Source of the DNA: JBGSYJ01 sp041748075
GTDB lineage: Bacteria > Acidobacteriota > Thermoanaerobaculia > Gp7-AA8
Reading direction: 5' to 3'
Assembly: GCA_041748075.1 (NCBI GenBank)
Contig: JBGTDX010000090.1
Location: 1 to 64,000 of the forward strand
DNA length: 64,000 nucleotides
Position 1 is the stretch's first letter, and the number at the start of each line of letters is the position of its first letter. Positions 1 through 8,976 of this stretch are shown piece by piece. Made by a program: the position numbers and the translations under genes. Under the pieces are notes generated by a model. That model had not been told where the DNA came from and did not search any database. It was given only the letters and a program-made list of their open reading frames with translations.

Positions 1-364
1 CGTTCTCCTCGGCGATCGGCGCCCAGAAACTTGGCCATCCCGTGCCGGAGTCGAACTTGTCCTGAGAGCTGAAAAGAGGCTCGCCCGAGACGATGTCGAC
101 GTAGATACCTTCACGCTTGTTGCCGTCGTACTCGTTGCGGAAAGGCGGCTCGGTCCCCTCGTGCTGGGTCACCTGGTACTGGAGCGGCGTGAGGATCTTC
201 TTGAGCTCACTGTCAGACGGTTTCACGAAATCCTTCATGGATGTTCCTTTTACAGCCCTGTTCCCTTCGGCAGCATGAGCTGGCTCCGGCGACTTATCCG
301 CCGCGAGGACCACGACGATGATCGCTGCAATCAGGGCAGCTATGGCGAATTTGAGTGCCTTCAT
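1..364 (-). CDS. msrB: Peptide-methionine (R)-S-oxide reductase MsrB, exported form, 3' part outside window
   Basis: Reduces the R epimer of methionine sulfoxide in proteins. Read on the minus strand, the frame contains the typical MsrB segments LTPLQYQVTQHEGTEPPF and SGEPLFSSQDKFDSGTGWPS, which form the N-terminal half of the SelR fold. The ATG at 362-364 follows a GGAGAGG ribosome-binding site. It gives about 40 extra residues before the MsrB domain: a charged start, a hydrophobic stretch (FAIAALIAAIIVVVLA) and a linker. The protein is therefore probably exported or membrane-anchored, acting on envelope proteins. A second in-frame ATG at the domain edge would give a cytoplasmic form. The catalytic C-terminal Cys lies beyond the window edge. 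Confidence 0.9.
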   Translation of the reverse strand, partial: MKALKFAIAALIAAIIVVVLAADKSPEPAHAAEGNRAVKGTSMKDFVKPSDSELKKILTPLQYQVTQHEGTEPPFRNEYDGNKREGIYVDIVSGEPLFSSQDKFDSGTGWPSFWAPIAEEN

Positions 365-592
365 TTGCCTCTCCAACCAGATCAGCGCGCGAGATGTTTC
401 GCACAGTCGAGGATACGGCCCGGAAGGGCTTACGGATGGCTCCGAAAGCCAGCAGGCCCGGGAAACCAATGGCAGCGGCCGCCAGCAGAAACGAACTTCC
501 GTATCGTACCGCCGGCTTCCGGGATGAAAGACGGCATCGCGACGCGTTCTTGCCCGGGGTATCGTAACTCTCAGATTCGACGGGAGAAGAAT

Positions 593-1396
593 TTGAAGCC
601 TCTATTTCGCACCATCGCGCTTCTCGGCATTCTCACAGCGTCAATCTCAGGGCAACCTGCGAATAAAGCCGTTCCCGCGCCCGCGGATGTCGCGGCGCCG
701 CCGGCGGACGCACTGACCACCGGCTCGGGGCTTTCGAGCCGGATTCTCGAGGCCGGCAACGACGACCGGCGGCCAGTCCCGGATGACCTGGTCGCCGTTC
801 ACTTCACATCCTGGTCCACCGACGGCACGATGCATCAGACCACGAGTGGTCGCGATCCCGTGTGGGCACCTGTTGCGGCGCTGATCCCGGGCTGGCGTGA
901 GGGAATCCAGCTGATGTCTGTCGGCGAGCGCCGGCGGTTCTGGATTCCGGAGTCCCTCGCGTATGCGGGTGCGGAGGGCAAGCCGGCAGGGATGATGGTG
1001 TTCGACGTGGAGCTTCTCGACGCGATCAATCCGCACATCGCTCCTCCGGACGTTGCAGAACCTCCCGCCGATGCCGAGGTGACTCCGTCGGGCCTCGCCT
1101 CGAAGATTCTGCGTGAAGGGACGGGCAGCACGGGGCCGAGGGGCTCGCAGGAAGTCACGGTCCACTACACCGGCTGGACCACGGAAGGCGTGATGTTCGA
1201 TTCGAGCTATCTGCGGGGAGAGCCGTCGAGCTTCCGGCTGACCGGGGTGATCCGGGGATGGACCGAAGGGCTCAAGCTGATGGTGCCGGGGGAGAAGCGG
1301 CGGTTCTGGATTCCGTCGAAGCTCGCCTACCGCGGAGAGCGGGGCAAACCGCAGGGGATGCTCGTGTTTGATGTAGAGCTGATCAGTTTCCGGTGA
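593..1396 (+). CDS. Secreted double-domain FKBP-type peptidyl-prolyl cis-trans isomerase
   Basis: Predicted to catalyse proline isomerisation during folding of exported proteins. The frame is open from further upstream, but the sensible start is the TTG at 593 behind GGGAGAAG, because it opens directly onto a signal peptide (about 20 residues, ending near SISGQP). Length is then 267 residues. Two FKBP domains follow in tandem, each preceded by a similar linker (DVAAPPADA, then DVAEPPADA). Each carries the VHxTxWxTDG-like strand, a GWxEGxxLM helix and the RRFWIP-LAY loop with a terminal VFDVELL or VFDVELI strand. The second copy is closer to the consensus (VTVHYTGWTTEGVMFDSS). The duplication and near-identical linkers suggest internal gene duplication. 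Confidence 0.88.
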   Translation: MKPLFRTIALLGILTASISGQPANKAVPAPADVAAPPADALTTGSGLSSRILEAGNDDRRPVPDDLVAVHFTSWSTDGTMHQTTSGRDPVWAPVAALIPGWREGIQLMSVGERRRFWIPESLAYAGAEGKPAGMMVFDVELLDAINPHIAPPDVAEPPADAEVTPSGLASKILREGTGSTGPRGSQEVTVHYTGWTTEGVMFDSSYLRGEPSSFRLTGVIRGWTEGLKLMVPGEKRRFWIPSKLAYRGERGKPQGMLVFDVELISFR

Positions 1397-1408
1397 GGAT
1401 ATTTGAGA

Positions 1409-1551
1409 AGTAGTCAGTAGTCAGGAGCCCCCCCCGCCGTCATCCTGCGCGGGTACACTGGCGCGCCTCACCGCACCACCGAGCCACGGGGTGGATCGCA
1501 GTAGCTTCCGCCCGGTGGGCGGGCTACTGGCTACTGACTACTATCGACTGA
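1409..1551. repeat. Inverted pair of 7-base-period arrays (GTAGTCA / CTACTGA)
   Basis: Left array 1409-1427 has two copies of GTAGTCA. Right array 1524-1551 reads as degenerate heptamers CTACTGG, CTACTGA, CTACTAT, CGACTGA. The reverse complement of the right array matches the left over about 15 of 16 bases, so the two can pair around a roughly 95-base GC-rich spacer. It lies between two convergent genes. Confidence 0.7.
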
Positions 1552-1637
1552 CCACCGTAATGAGAACTTCAGGGTGGGGACTCTCCTGCGGGATGGTCCG
1601 CAGAAGAACATCCCCACCCCCGTTCACCGGCACGGAT

Positions 1638-2870
1638 TTACATCGTGGCTTCGTCGCTGTGAACTTCGATATCGAGCGTTCCGAGCGTTGACGATCCATC
1701 GTCACCCTTCGTCTTGATTTCCAGATGGCGCTTTCCGGCGGCGCCTTCCGCACCGGGGGCGACAACATGGACGCGCGTTTTCGCTCCGTCTTTACCGATG
1801 ACGCGAACCTTTTCCGAACTTTCGAGGATCACCGGCTCACCACCGGCAGCATTCCCTGCCGGATGCCGCATCACTTTGAACATTACCGGCTTCTTGCCCT
1901 CTTCTCCATCGACCGCACCTTCAACGTCAGCCTCCTCGAGTATCCGGAGAACGTCAGCCTCCTGATCGATCCCCTCGCCCTTCCTGTGCAGAACCATCAC
2001 TCGGGGGCTCGTTCCGTCAGACTTCGAGACGACCGCGCCGTCGGCGTTGAGATCGACGGCAAGGCCTACAGAGGCCGCGGCGTGAATCAGGACCAGGTGC
2101 GCGGGAAGGTTCCCCGCTTTGATCGTCAGCCGATCGAGTGTCCCGATCGACGCCGCGAGCTCCGGAGCGATGGAGACCCTTACGCCCGTCTGATTCGAGA
2201 CTGCGTTGAATACCTCCTCCACGGAGACCTGCGCCAACTCCAGCGTGATCTTCTGTTCGAGCCGCTCGAACGTCGCGCGCGACTCGGGCGAATCAACCTT
2301 CATGACCCAGACCCTGGTCTGCGCTTCCGTAAGTGAGACCGCACCGATCATCAGGATCATGGCGGCAAACAATACCGATCTGCGGGAGTGCTTCTGGAAC
2401 GTGGCAATCATCATGATTCTCCTTCGCATCTGCTCTCTGTGGTTAGTGATTCCTACCAGCGCCGGAACAGGACTCGCTGTCGGAATTGCTTCAATCAATT
2501 TGAGAATCGTGCGGCCGTATCGTGGCCTCTCGTCCTGCCGGAGTACCGCCAGTGCAAGCTCGTCGCAGGCGAGCTCTCTCTCTTCGCGCATTCGAGAAAA
2601 GGCGAGCCAGACCAGCGGGTTGAACCAGTGCACCGCCTGGACGAACGAGCTCAGGACATTCAACGCCACGTCATGTCGTCGCAGATGGGCGAGCTCGTGC
2701 AGGAAGATGTACTCGAGCTCGTCGCCATCGAACCGCTCTATCAGTCCGGCCGGCATAAGGATCCGCGGGCGAATGATTCCGTGCAGCGCCGGAGCATCGA
2801 CGGACGTCGTCTCCACGAGGCCGACTTCCCTCCGGATGTTCATCCGCCTGCGCGAGCGGTCGAGAAGCAT
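1638..2870 (-). CDS. M56 (BlaR1-like) membrane metallopeptidase, apparently 5'-truncated, with C-terminal STN-like domain
   Basis: BlaR1/MecR1-type peptidases are membrane zinc proteases that sense a signal and cleave a repressor. The zinc site is present near residue 58 (FLHELAHLRRHD), with the following QAVHWFNPLVWLAFSRMREERELACDE helix typical of the family. A membrane segment (SVLFAAMILMIGAVSLTEA) leads to a short domain like secretin/TonB N-terminal (STN) modules (VSVEEVFNAVSNQTGVRVSI), then a low-complexity tail. Family members normally have transmembrane helices and well over 100 residues before HEXXH; here only about 57 exist. A stop lies ten codons upstream of the ATG, followed by a block of strong hairpins. 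No BlaI-type repressor is adjacent. Probably a 5'-deleted remnant; the family call is firm, function doubtful. Confidence 0.72.
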   Translation of the reverse strand: MLLDRSRRRMNIRREVGLVETTSVDAPALHGIIRPRILMPAGLIERFDGDELEYIFLHELAHLRRHDVALNVLSSFVQAVHWFNPLVWLAFSRMREERELACDELALAVLRQDERPRYGRTILKLIEAIPTASPVPALVGITNHREQMRRRIMMIATFQKHSRRSVLFAAMILMIGAVSLTEAQTRVWVMKVDSPESRATFERLEQKITLELAQVSVEEVFNAVSNQTGVRVSIAPELAASIGTLDRLTIKAGNLPAHLVLIHAAASVGLAVDLNADGAVVSKSDGTSPRVMVLHRKGEGIDQEADVLRILEEADVEGAVDGEEGKKPVMFKVMRHPAGNAAGGEPVILESSEKVRVIGKDGAKTRVHVVAPGAEGAAGKRHLEIKTKGDDGSSTLGTLDIEVHSDEATM

Positions 2871-2903
2871 GCGAGCCGCCTCCAGAGCTGCTAATGATCA
2901 ACC

Positions 2904-3052
2904 CCGGGTGAGGCCCGCTGAGGCGGGCGACAGAACAATAGCCCCCGCCTGGCGGGGGCTACGGCCCTTTCGCCGGCTTCGCCGGCTTTCCGCTCGCCCT
3001 TACTCATGAACGATCTCGTGTTCATTTCTGTGAAACCGGCGACCTGTCGCCG
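2904..3052. repeat. Cluster of strong intergenic hairpins
   Basis: The 349-base gap between the M56 remnant and the M28 peptidase contains several perfect short inverted repeats in a row: GGCCCGC/GCGGGC, TAGCCCCCGCC/GGCGGGGGCTA, GCCGGC/GCCGGC with a TTC loop, and GGCGAC/GTCGCC near the end. No frame continuing the missing M56 N-terminus is visible. The rest of the gap (3053-3219) shows only one copy of the dispersed TCAGGATGACA motif. Confidence 0.6.
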
Positions 3053-3219
3053 ACTCTCGGCTCAGGATGACACCTCCTCCGCTCCTCAACCTGCTGGTCC
3101 AACGATTGCGATACGACACAGCAGGTCCAGAAGTCCGCAAGTGCCACCCCCGTTCGTCGCAAGAGCGGACCGCTCATCGTCGCGATGTACGCACGGAACG
3201 TTGAACCGCTCCGCGGGGT

Positions 3220-4019
3220 TCACTTCACCACTGTTGCCGCGCGTTCGACGTCGGCTGCGAACCGTTCGAGCGTCTCAGCAACCACGCGGATCTGCGCCTC
3301 GGCCTCATCCCACCGTCGCAGCTCGATGGCTTCTCGTACTGCTGGCAGCGTCTTTACGCCGTATCCCGTGTACTGACCAGGAGCGTAGATCTGATGTCTG
3401 TACCAGGGACGTCCCGGAAGTCCTTCCTCACGCGTGAGCTTTCTTTCGAGCTGCATGAGGACGGCGTCGAGCTCAGAGCGCCGCTTCTCCGGCAGCGTTG
3501 CAATCCCGGCGCTCACCCGGCTCCAGTCCGCCTCGGCCTGTTTCAGGCGCGCGACCGCGTTCTCGACTGGCGCGAAGTTCACGTGCGGCACGGCGCCATG
3601 CCTCTCCGGGACCACGTACGTCCTCGTCGGATCCGCCACAGCAACGAGTAATCCGTCGTCGATCAGGCGGTTCATCTCGGCAGACTCTCGTCGCGATCCG
3701 TCGAGAAGATCCTTCACTTCATCAACGTAGGTCGCGACTGTCTCGACGAAGTTCGCGATTTCGAACGGGAGCACGTCGGCATTCGCGAGCCGGAGCGTCA
3801 TGCGGCCGGCCGTGCTGACCAGAGCCTCCCCGTACTGAAACCCCGGATCGGTGAATCGTGTGAAGTGCTCGAAGGTGTCGTAGACGGAGTGATAGGCGCC
3901 GCCCCCACCCTCACCGCCGTATCCAACGTGAACGGATGCGATTCCGAGGTGCTGAATGAAGGGCGTGTAATCGGACCCTGATCCAAGAGCTCCGAGGGGA
4001 AGATCACCCCGTTTGCCGC
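3220..4019 (-). CDS. M28 family (glutamate carboxypeptidase II-like) peptidase, 3' part after a frameshift
   Basis: Continuation of the M28 peptidase in the +1 frame. It opens with GDLPLGALGSGSDYTPFIQHLGI, a hallmark of the GCPII branch, followed by the last zinc histidine in GGAYHSVYDTFEHFTRFTDPGF, then a helical dimerisation-like domain ending at VERAATVVK. The ATG at 4077 belongs to the overlap and is not a real start. There is no ribosome-binding site at the junction, so this part would only be made if translation shifts frame or if the base call is wrong. The combined product would be about 745 residues, the normal length of the family. Confidence 0.8.
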
Positions 4020-5458
4020 AGGCGATCTCTGGAGTCGGCATCCGCGTTGACGATCGCATTTGCGCGGGCGCGCTCACCGACCGTCATGCTCCTCTGTGGA
4101 TCTTGCACATCGCGGCCCACCTGTCCGACGAACTTCTCCAGAGTATGCGACCCCGCAGCGTACAGAAATCCACGGCTGTTGCTGTCTGTGTTGATGTACG
4201 CGACGGCTTTGCGTTTCAACTCGGCGGCGTGTTCTTCCACCCATTCGGTCGAGCCCAAAAGACCCTGCTCTTCGCCGTCCCAGCCGGCATAGATGATGGT
4301 TCGCTTCGGCCGCGATCCCCTCGAGGCCAGCTCTCCGACGATGCGCGCTTCTTCGAGAAGAGCGACCATGCCGCTGACAGGATCATTCGCTCCGAAGTTC
4401 CATGCATCATGATGGTTGCCGCGGATGATCCATTCGTCCGGCCGGGTGGTTCCTTTCAGCACTGCAATCACGTTGTACGCCGGCGCCGTTTTCCAGTCGA
4501 ACGCCACCTTCAGGCGCACTTTCGCCGGTCCTGGCCCGAGGTGATAAGTGATCGGAAGCGCGCCTCTCCATGCCGCGGGTGCAACCGGCCCTTCCAGCGA
4601 ACGGAGAAACGGCAGGGCGTCTCCGTACGAGATCGGAAGTGTCGGGATCGTCGTCAGCGTCTTCGCCTCGGCGATGGAAAGGCGGGGTGCCTTGTCCGTC
4701 GCGCCCACTCCGGGGGTCAGCGGATCGCCCGGGTATAGCGGCATGTCGGCAACCGAGCCGCGCTGCACCCCGTGCTCGTTCCGGTACGGTCCTCTGGGAT
4801 AGACGTCCCCCTGCGCGTATCCGTCATCTCGCGGATCGGAGTAGATGATGCATCCGATCGCACCATGTTCGGCCGCGACCTTCGGCTTGATTCCCCGCCA
4901 CGAGCCGCCGTATCTGGCGATGACAATCTTTCCACGAACGTCGATTCCCCGTCGAGCAAGCTCTTCGTAGTCCGCCGGTATACCGTAATTTACGTAAACC
5001 AGCTCGCCGGTCACATCACCGTCGATCGAGTATGCGTTGTACGTGGGAAGGCTTTCGATGGCCGAGCTCGCGTCGCCCTCGACGGGTGGCTCACTCAGCA
5101 GTGCTGTGAAGGTCCCGGGCTCGAGGAGCTCGAGCAGTCGTTCGGTGGGCGTCGGAAACAGGACATCGAAACGCTCGATGCGCGTGTCATAACCCCAGGA
5201 CCGGAACAGGCCGGCCATGAACTCGGCATTCTCCTTTCCGTAAGGAGATCCGAGGTGGTGAGGCTGCGCGGACATGCGCTTCATCCACTGCCGGAGATGC
5301 TCTCGTTTCACCCGCGCGTCGAGCTCGGCCTCGAGCGCGTATTGTCTGCGCGCGCTCTCGGGCGTGAAGCCGAGAAGCGGCTTCTGGTCCGCCACAACGG
5401 GGGAAGAGAGAGTCCACGAAAAAATGACTAGTATGGTGGCGGCAGAAGCACGGCGCAT
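4004..5458 (-). CDS. M28 family (glutamate carboxypeptidase II-like) peptidase, 5' part
   Basis: Predicted secreted or periplasmic zinc aminopeptidase/carboxypeptidase. Signal peptide MRRASAATILVIFSWTLSSP, then a region (residues 20-120) typical of GCPII-like enzymes, a protease-associated (PA) domain (NYGIPADYEELARRGIDVRGKIVIARYG) and the first metal sites: GNHHDAWNFGANDP, the catalytic EE pair in WDGEEQGLLGSTEW and YINTDSNSRG. After DADSRDRLR the frame runs into QTG-stop, while homology continues in the next frame from 4017. A one-base difference around 4015-4025 therefore splits the gene. The ATG at 5458 is preceded by GGAG about 9 bases away. Function as an intact enzyme depends on whether the shift is real. 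Confidence 0.82.
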   Translation of the reverse strand: MRRASAATILVIFSWTLSSPVVADQKPLLGFTPESARRQYALEAELDARVKREHLRQWMKRMSAQPHHLGSPYGKENAEFMAGLFRSWGYDTRIERFDVLFPTPTERLLELLEPGTFTALLSEPPVEGDASSAIESLPTYNAYSIDGDVTGELVYVNYGIPADYEELARRGIDVRGKIVIARYGGSWRGIKPKVAAEHGAIGCIIYSDPRDDGYAQGDVYPRGPYRNEHGVQRGSVADMPLYPGDPLTPGVGATDKAPRLSIAEAKTLTTIPTLPISYGDALPFLRSLEGPVAPAAWRGALPITYHLGPGPAKVRLKVAFDWKTAPAYNVIAVLKGTTRPDEWIIRGNHHDAWNFGANDPVSGMVALLEEARIVGELASRGSRPKRTIIYAGWDGEEQGLLGSTEWVEEHAAELKRKAVAYINTDSNSRGFLYAAGSHTLEKFVGQVGRDVQDPQRSMTVGERARANAIVNADADSRDRLRQTG

Positions 5459-5626
5459 GTCGAGGGTCTCCGAATCGTGTCATCCAGGGATGAGCCCGCT
5501 GGAGCCGCGATCATCGCATATGTGTCGTGATTCCATGGAAATGCGGTGGTGAAGCTCAAGCCAGAGGAACTTGTTGACTAGGCAGGGCCTCGGAGGGCCC
5601 TGCCTCATGAGCCGAACTTCACGTGC

Positions 5627-6568
5627 CTAGGGTCGCTTTGCAAAATCGTCGGGATCAGCAATGCGCGCTGCAAACGACGACCAGCTGTCGCCGCTCCGGT
5701 TGTCGTTCGACGCGGCGTATCCAATCCATTCGAACGCCTGAGCGCTCTGAGGCTCGAAGAGAATTGACAAGGCTCCGAAGTTTCCCGCGGGAATCGGCAC
5801 CTGATTCATCGAGAACGGGGGCACGTCGATGACGAACTCCACGAAATTGGTCTCGTGGAAAATCGTGACGAGAAAGCTCTGCGCAGTTTCCTCGAGATTC
5901 ACCACCCCGGCATTCACTCGGAAGTTGGCATCCTGTCGATGCCCCAGCGCCAGTGCGTCGATCTCGAATTCGAGAAAGTCGGGATAGACCGCTGGGAAAC
6001 TCTGCGAAAGCTCCCCTTCATCTCCAGGGGTCAGCAGGCGCGAATAAGCGTCAATCGAAGAATCCGGATCGAACTCGGGCTGGGAGCCGTTGCTAATTGG
6101 CACGATGAGTAGGGATCCCACTCCCGACACGCCCAGCTGCGCGAGAATGTTCTGGACCGTTACGGGAGGCCCATCGATCGTGGTTCGGGCACCCGTCGCG
6201 TTCCGGCTGTCCACGCCGCGCGCGAGATAGAAGATCGCGATATCCTGAGGCTCATCTCCCAGGTTCACGAAGGTGAGATCCGAGGTGAAGAATGAATCGA
6301 AGGCGCCCGGCGTGTTTGCCGCTGCAGCGATGAGAATCGTCTGGCCGGACGCCTCGGCCACGATGGCGCTTCCCTCGACACCCTTACGGGCCGCCTGCTG
6401 ATGGGCGCGGACCTGGTTGATCAGGCGGCCGAGCTGGCCGGGCTGGCCAGACAAGGGCTCGAAACGAATCGGGCCCGACGGTGGGCCGAACCGTGTAGTC
6501 CGCTCCGATGCTTGAACGGGCGATACGACGAGAAACAGAGTGACGAGTGAAATTGCGAACTGCCGCAT
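5627..6568 (-). CDS. Secreted protein of unknown function with a beta-sandwich-like repeat module
   Basis: The frame is open further upstream, but the ATG at 6568 follows AGGAGGAATCACT and opens onto a clean signal peptide (ISLVTLFLVVSPVQAS), giving 313 residues. The mature part is rich in beta-type patterns: FTSDLTFVNLGDEPQDIAIF, then segments about a central value (SFLVTIFHETNFVEF) and a C-terminal PFSMNQVPIPAGNFGALSI. The pattern (aromatic)-(S/T)DLxxxNxxxxxxxxxxxF, followed by proline-rich turns and a glycine-rich LxI strand, resembles the C-terminal module of the large protein at 32969-36157. I do not recognise a named family. It sits 63 bases after recD2 on the same strand. Confidence 0.7.
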   Translation of the reverse strand: MRQFAISLVTLFLVVSPVQASERTTRFGPPSGPIRFEPLSGQPGQLGRLINQVRAHQQAARKGVEGSAIVAEASGQTILIAAAANTPGAFDSFFTSDLTFVNLGDEPQDIAIFYLARGVDSRNATGARTTIDGPPVTVQNILAQLGVSGVGSLLIVPISNGSQPEFDPDSSIDAYSRLLTPGDEGELSQSFPAVYPDFLEFEIDALALGHRQDANFRVNAGVVNLEETAQSFLVTIFHETNFVEFVIDVPPFSMNQVPIPAGNFGALSILFEPQSAQAFEWIGYAASNDNRSGDSWSSFAARIADPDDFAKRP

Positions 6569-6630
6569 AGTGATTCCTCCTGTTCGGCGGGTTCCCTTGC
6601 GTCTTGCAAGCCCGAGGCCTTCAATGCGGT

Positions 6631-8760
6631 TCAGCTCGCTGCCTCCTGCGTCATTCCGGTTGCCAGCAGTGATCCCAGGCGCGACCACCGTTTGATCGAT
6701 GACCGGCTCTGCACGGCCAACTCGACGGCGCGACGCTGGCCGACAATCACGACGAGCTGCTTTCCGCGCGTGACCGCCGTGTAAAGCAGACGGCGCTGAA
6801 GCATGATTCTGTGTTGCGTGGTGAGCGCAATCACGACCGCCGGATACTCGGAGCCCTGAGACTTGTGGATCGATGTCGCATACGCGAGAACCAGCTTGTC
6901 CGTTTCGTCGAATGCGTAACCCACCTGATGACTCTCGAAGTCGACCGTGAGCTTCTTTTTTTCGGGATCAACCCAACGAACAACACCGATGTCGCCGTTG
7001 TAAACCTCGCGGTCGTGATCGTTTTCGATCTGCATCACCTTGTCGCTTTCCCGGAACGGCACTCCCCGTTGAGGTTCACCGGGATTGAGCCGGCTTTGAA
7101 GAGCACGGTTCAGCGACTCGGTACCGACCTCGCCCTTGTGCATCGGGACGAGGACCTGAATGTCCCTCGCCGGATCGAGTCCGTACCTGGCGGGAATCCG
7201 TTCGCAGACGATGCGGACGACCATATCGACCGCTTTTCCGGGATCGTCCGCGCGGGCGAAGAAAAAGTCTCCGTCTCTTGCATCGAGATAAGGAACGACC
7301 CCGGAATTGATGCTGTGAGCATTCCGGACGATCGCGCTCTCGGCGCTCTGCCTGAAGATTTCCGTCAGATGAACGACGGTCACCGCGGCGGATTCGATCA
7401 CGTCCGCCAGCACCTGACCCGGTCCTACTGACGGCAACTGATCCACATCGCCGACGAGAATGAGCGCGGCCTCCGGCGGAACCGCCCGCATCAGAGCATC
7501 CATGAGAGGAACGTCGATCATCGAGGCCTCGTCGACGATCAGCACGTCACACTCGATCGGATTGGACTCGTCCAGAGTGAATCGTCCCGTATGCGCGTTC
7601 ATCCCGAGGAGGCGGTGGATGGTCGTGGCCAGCCCTCCCGTGGCATCCGCGAGTCTTCTTGCGGCGCGCCCCGTCGGCGCGGCCATCCGGATCTCGCACT
7701 CGCCGAGAATCTCGAGTAGCGTTCGCACGAGCGTAGTCTTACCAACTCCGGGACCTCCCGTGATCACCGAGACTTTCGAGTCGAGAAGACGGTCGAGTGC
7801 CTCTCTCTGGGAATTCGACAACTCTTCCACAGCTCTCGGTGCTTTCAGCTTCCGTCGATCCCACGGAGTCACTCCGCGGATGAGCGTCTTGAGCCGTCTC
7901 GCAATCCGCTCCTCGGCCCGGTACAGGCGTGCCGGAAAGATCGCGTCGGATCCAGGAAGCGGGCCCTTCGCGACCAGACCCTCCCGCATCAGAGGGAGGA
8001 GTGACTCCTCGACAACCTGCCTGGGAATCGAAAGGATCCGTCCCGCCTCCGCGAAGAATTCCTCCACAGGAAGCCCGCAGTGTCCTCGGCGTTCCGCCTC
8101 ATCCAGAACATGGAGGACGCCCGCCCGGGCCCGCAGGGGTGAGTGCGGATCGACTCCGAGACGCCTGGCGATTTCATCAGCGGTCGCGAACCCGATTCCG
8201 CGGACGGCAGTCACCAGCGCGTACGGGTTGTCGTTCACCTTCTGCATGGCGGCCGCTCCCCAGACTTTGCAGATGCGCACCGCTTGCGCCGTAGTAATGC
8301 CGTAACTCTGCAGAAAGATCATCGTGTCACGGGCCTCTTTCTGGCCCTTCCAGCTTTCGATGATCTTTTCAGCCCTCGCCTTGCCGAGTCCTTTCATGCC
8401 GCGCAGCTTTGCCGGCTCGTTCTCGATGATGTGAAAGATCGTCGTCCCGAACTGTTCCACAATCTTTCGAGCAGTTCCCTTGCCGACTCCCTTGATCAGC
8501 CCCGATGCAAGATAGCGCTGCACACCTTCGACCGTGCTCGGAGCGATGACTCCGAGCTGATCTGCGCGAAACTGCTCCCCATAGACGCGATCCACGACCC
8601 AGCGCCCCGTGGCCCGCACGTGTTCGCCTTCCCGAATGCTGGGAATCGAACCGACGACAGTGCAGAGATCGTCCTCCGTCTCGATCCTGAGGACGGACCA
8701 GCCCGTCTCCTCATTGTGAAAGGAGATCTGTCGTACGAGGCCGGTGATTGTGTCGGACAT
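6631..8760 (-). CDS. recD2: ATP-dependent RecD-like DNA helicase RecD2
   Basis: Superfamily 1B 5'-3' helicase, the RecD2 type found outside RecBCD, implicated in DNA repair and replication-fork processing. N-terminal OB-like domain (TGLVRQISFHNEETGWSVLRI), tandem helix-hairpin-helix region (GVGKGTARKIV, MKGLGKARAEKII, VRGIGFATADEIARRLG), Walker A GGPGVGKTT, Walker B DEASMID, GDVDQLPSVGPG and the C-terminal motif YATSIHKSQGSEYPAV, LYTAVTRGKQLV. Length of 709 residues fits RecD2. I chose the ATG at 8760 (MSDTITG); a start 13 codons upstream is open but adds a non-conserved leader. The start codon lies inside two TGACGAA heptamers. Confidence 0.93.
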   Translation of the reverse strand: MSDTITGLVRQISFHNEETGWSVLRIETEDDLCTVVGSIPSIREGEHVRATGRWVVDRVYGEQFRADQLGVIAPSTVEGVQRYLASGLIKGVGKGTARKIVEQFGTTIFHIIENEPAKLRGMKGLGKARAEKIIESWKGQKEARDTMIFLQSYGITTAQAVRICKVWGAAAMQKVNDNPYALVTAVRGIGFATADEIARRLGVDPHSPLRARAGVLHVLDEAERRGHCGLPVEEFFAEAGRILSIPRQVVEESLLPLMREGLVAKGPLPGSDAIFPARLYRAEERIARRLKTLIRGVTPWDRRKLKAPRAVEELSNSQREALDRLLDSKVSVITGGPGVGKTTLVRTLLEILGECEIRMAAPTGRAARRLADATGGLATTIHRLLGMNAHTGRFTLDESNPIECDVLIVDEASMIDVPLMDALMRAVPPEAALILVGDVDQLPSVGPGQVLADVIESAAVTVVHLTEIFRQSAESAIVRNAHSINSGVVPYLDARDGDFFFARADDPGKAVDMVVRIVCERIPARYGLDPARDIQVLVPMHKGEVGTESLNRALQSRLNPGEPQRGVPFRESDKVMQIENDHDREVYNGDIGVVRWVDPEKKKLTVDFESHQVGYAFDETDKLVLAYATSIHKSQGSEYPAVVIALTTQHRIMLQRRLLYTAVTRGKQLVVIVGQRRAVELAVQSRSSIKRWSRLGSLLATGMTQEAAS

Positions 8761-8773
8761 GACGAATGACGAA
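8760..8773. repeat. Short heptamer array (TGACGAA x2) at the recD2 start
   Basis: Two perfect copies of TGACGAA immediately upstream of, and overlapping, the recD2 ATG (complement CAT at 8758-8760). The same heptamer recurs at 17250, 47856 and, inverted, at 47953 and 63234. The rest of the recD2/nuclease gap holds a TATAGT box (8901-8906) and a TCAGGATGACA motif (8794-8807, minus strand). Confidence 0.55.
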
Positions 8774-8976
8774 ATAGAGTACGACAACCACAGTGTCATC
8801 CTGAGAGGTTTTGAGTTAATTGGACAGGAGTGTCACATCGTTTGATCTTTTCACAGCCTCTGAGCGCAGGTCTTCGCTCCACATTTCGCCGAACCCGAGG
8901 TATAGTCAACTCTCCACCTGGCCTGCCGGTCCCGGCACAGTTTTCTCCTCTTGAACCAGCGCCACCATGCACGCGC

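Noticed and set aside
2904..3052. Riboswitch in front of the M56 gene
   Set aside because: The hairpins are simple perfect repeats without the conserved core of any riboswitch family I know.
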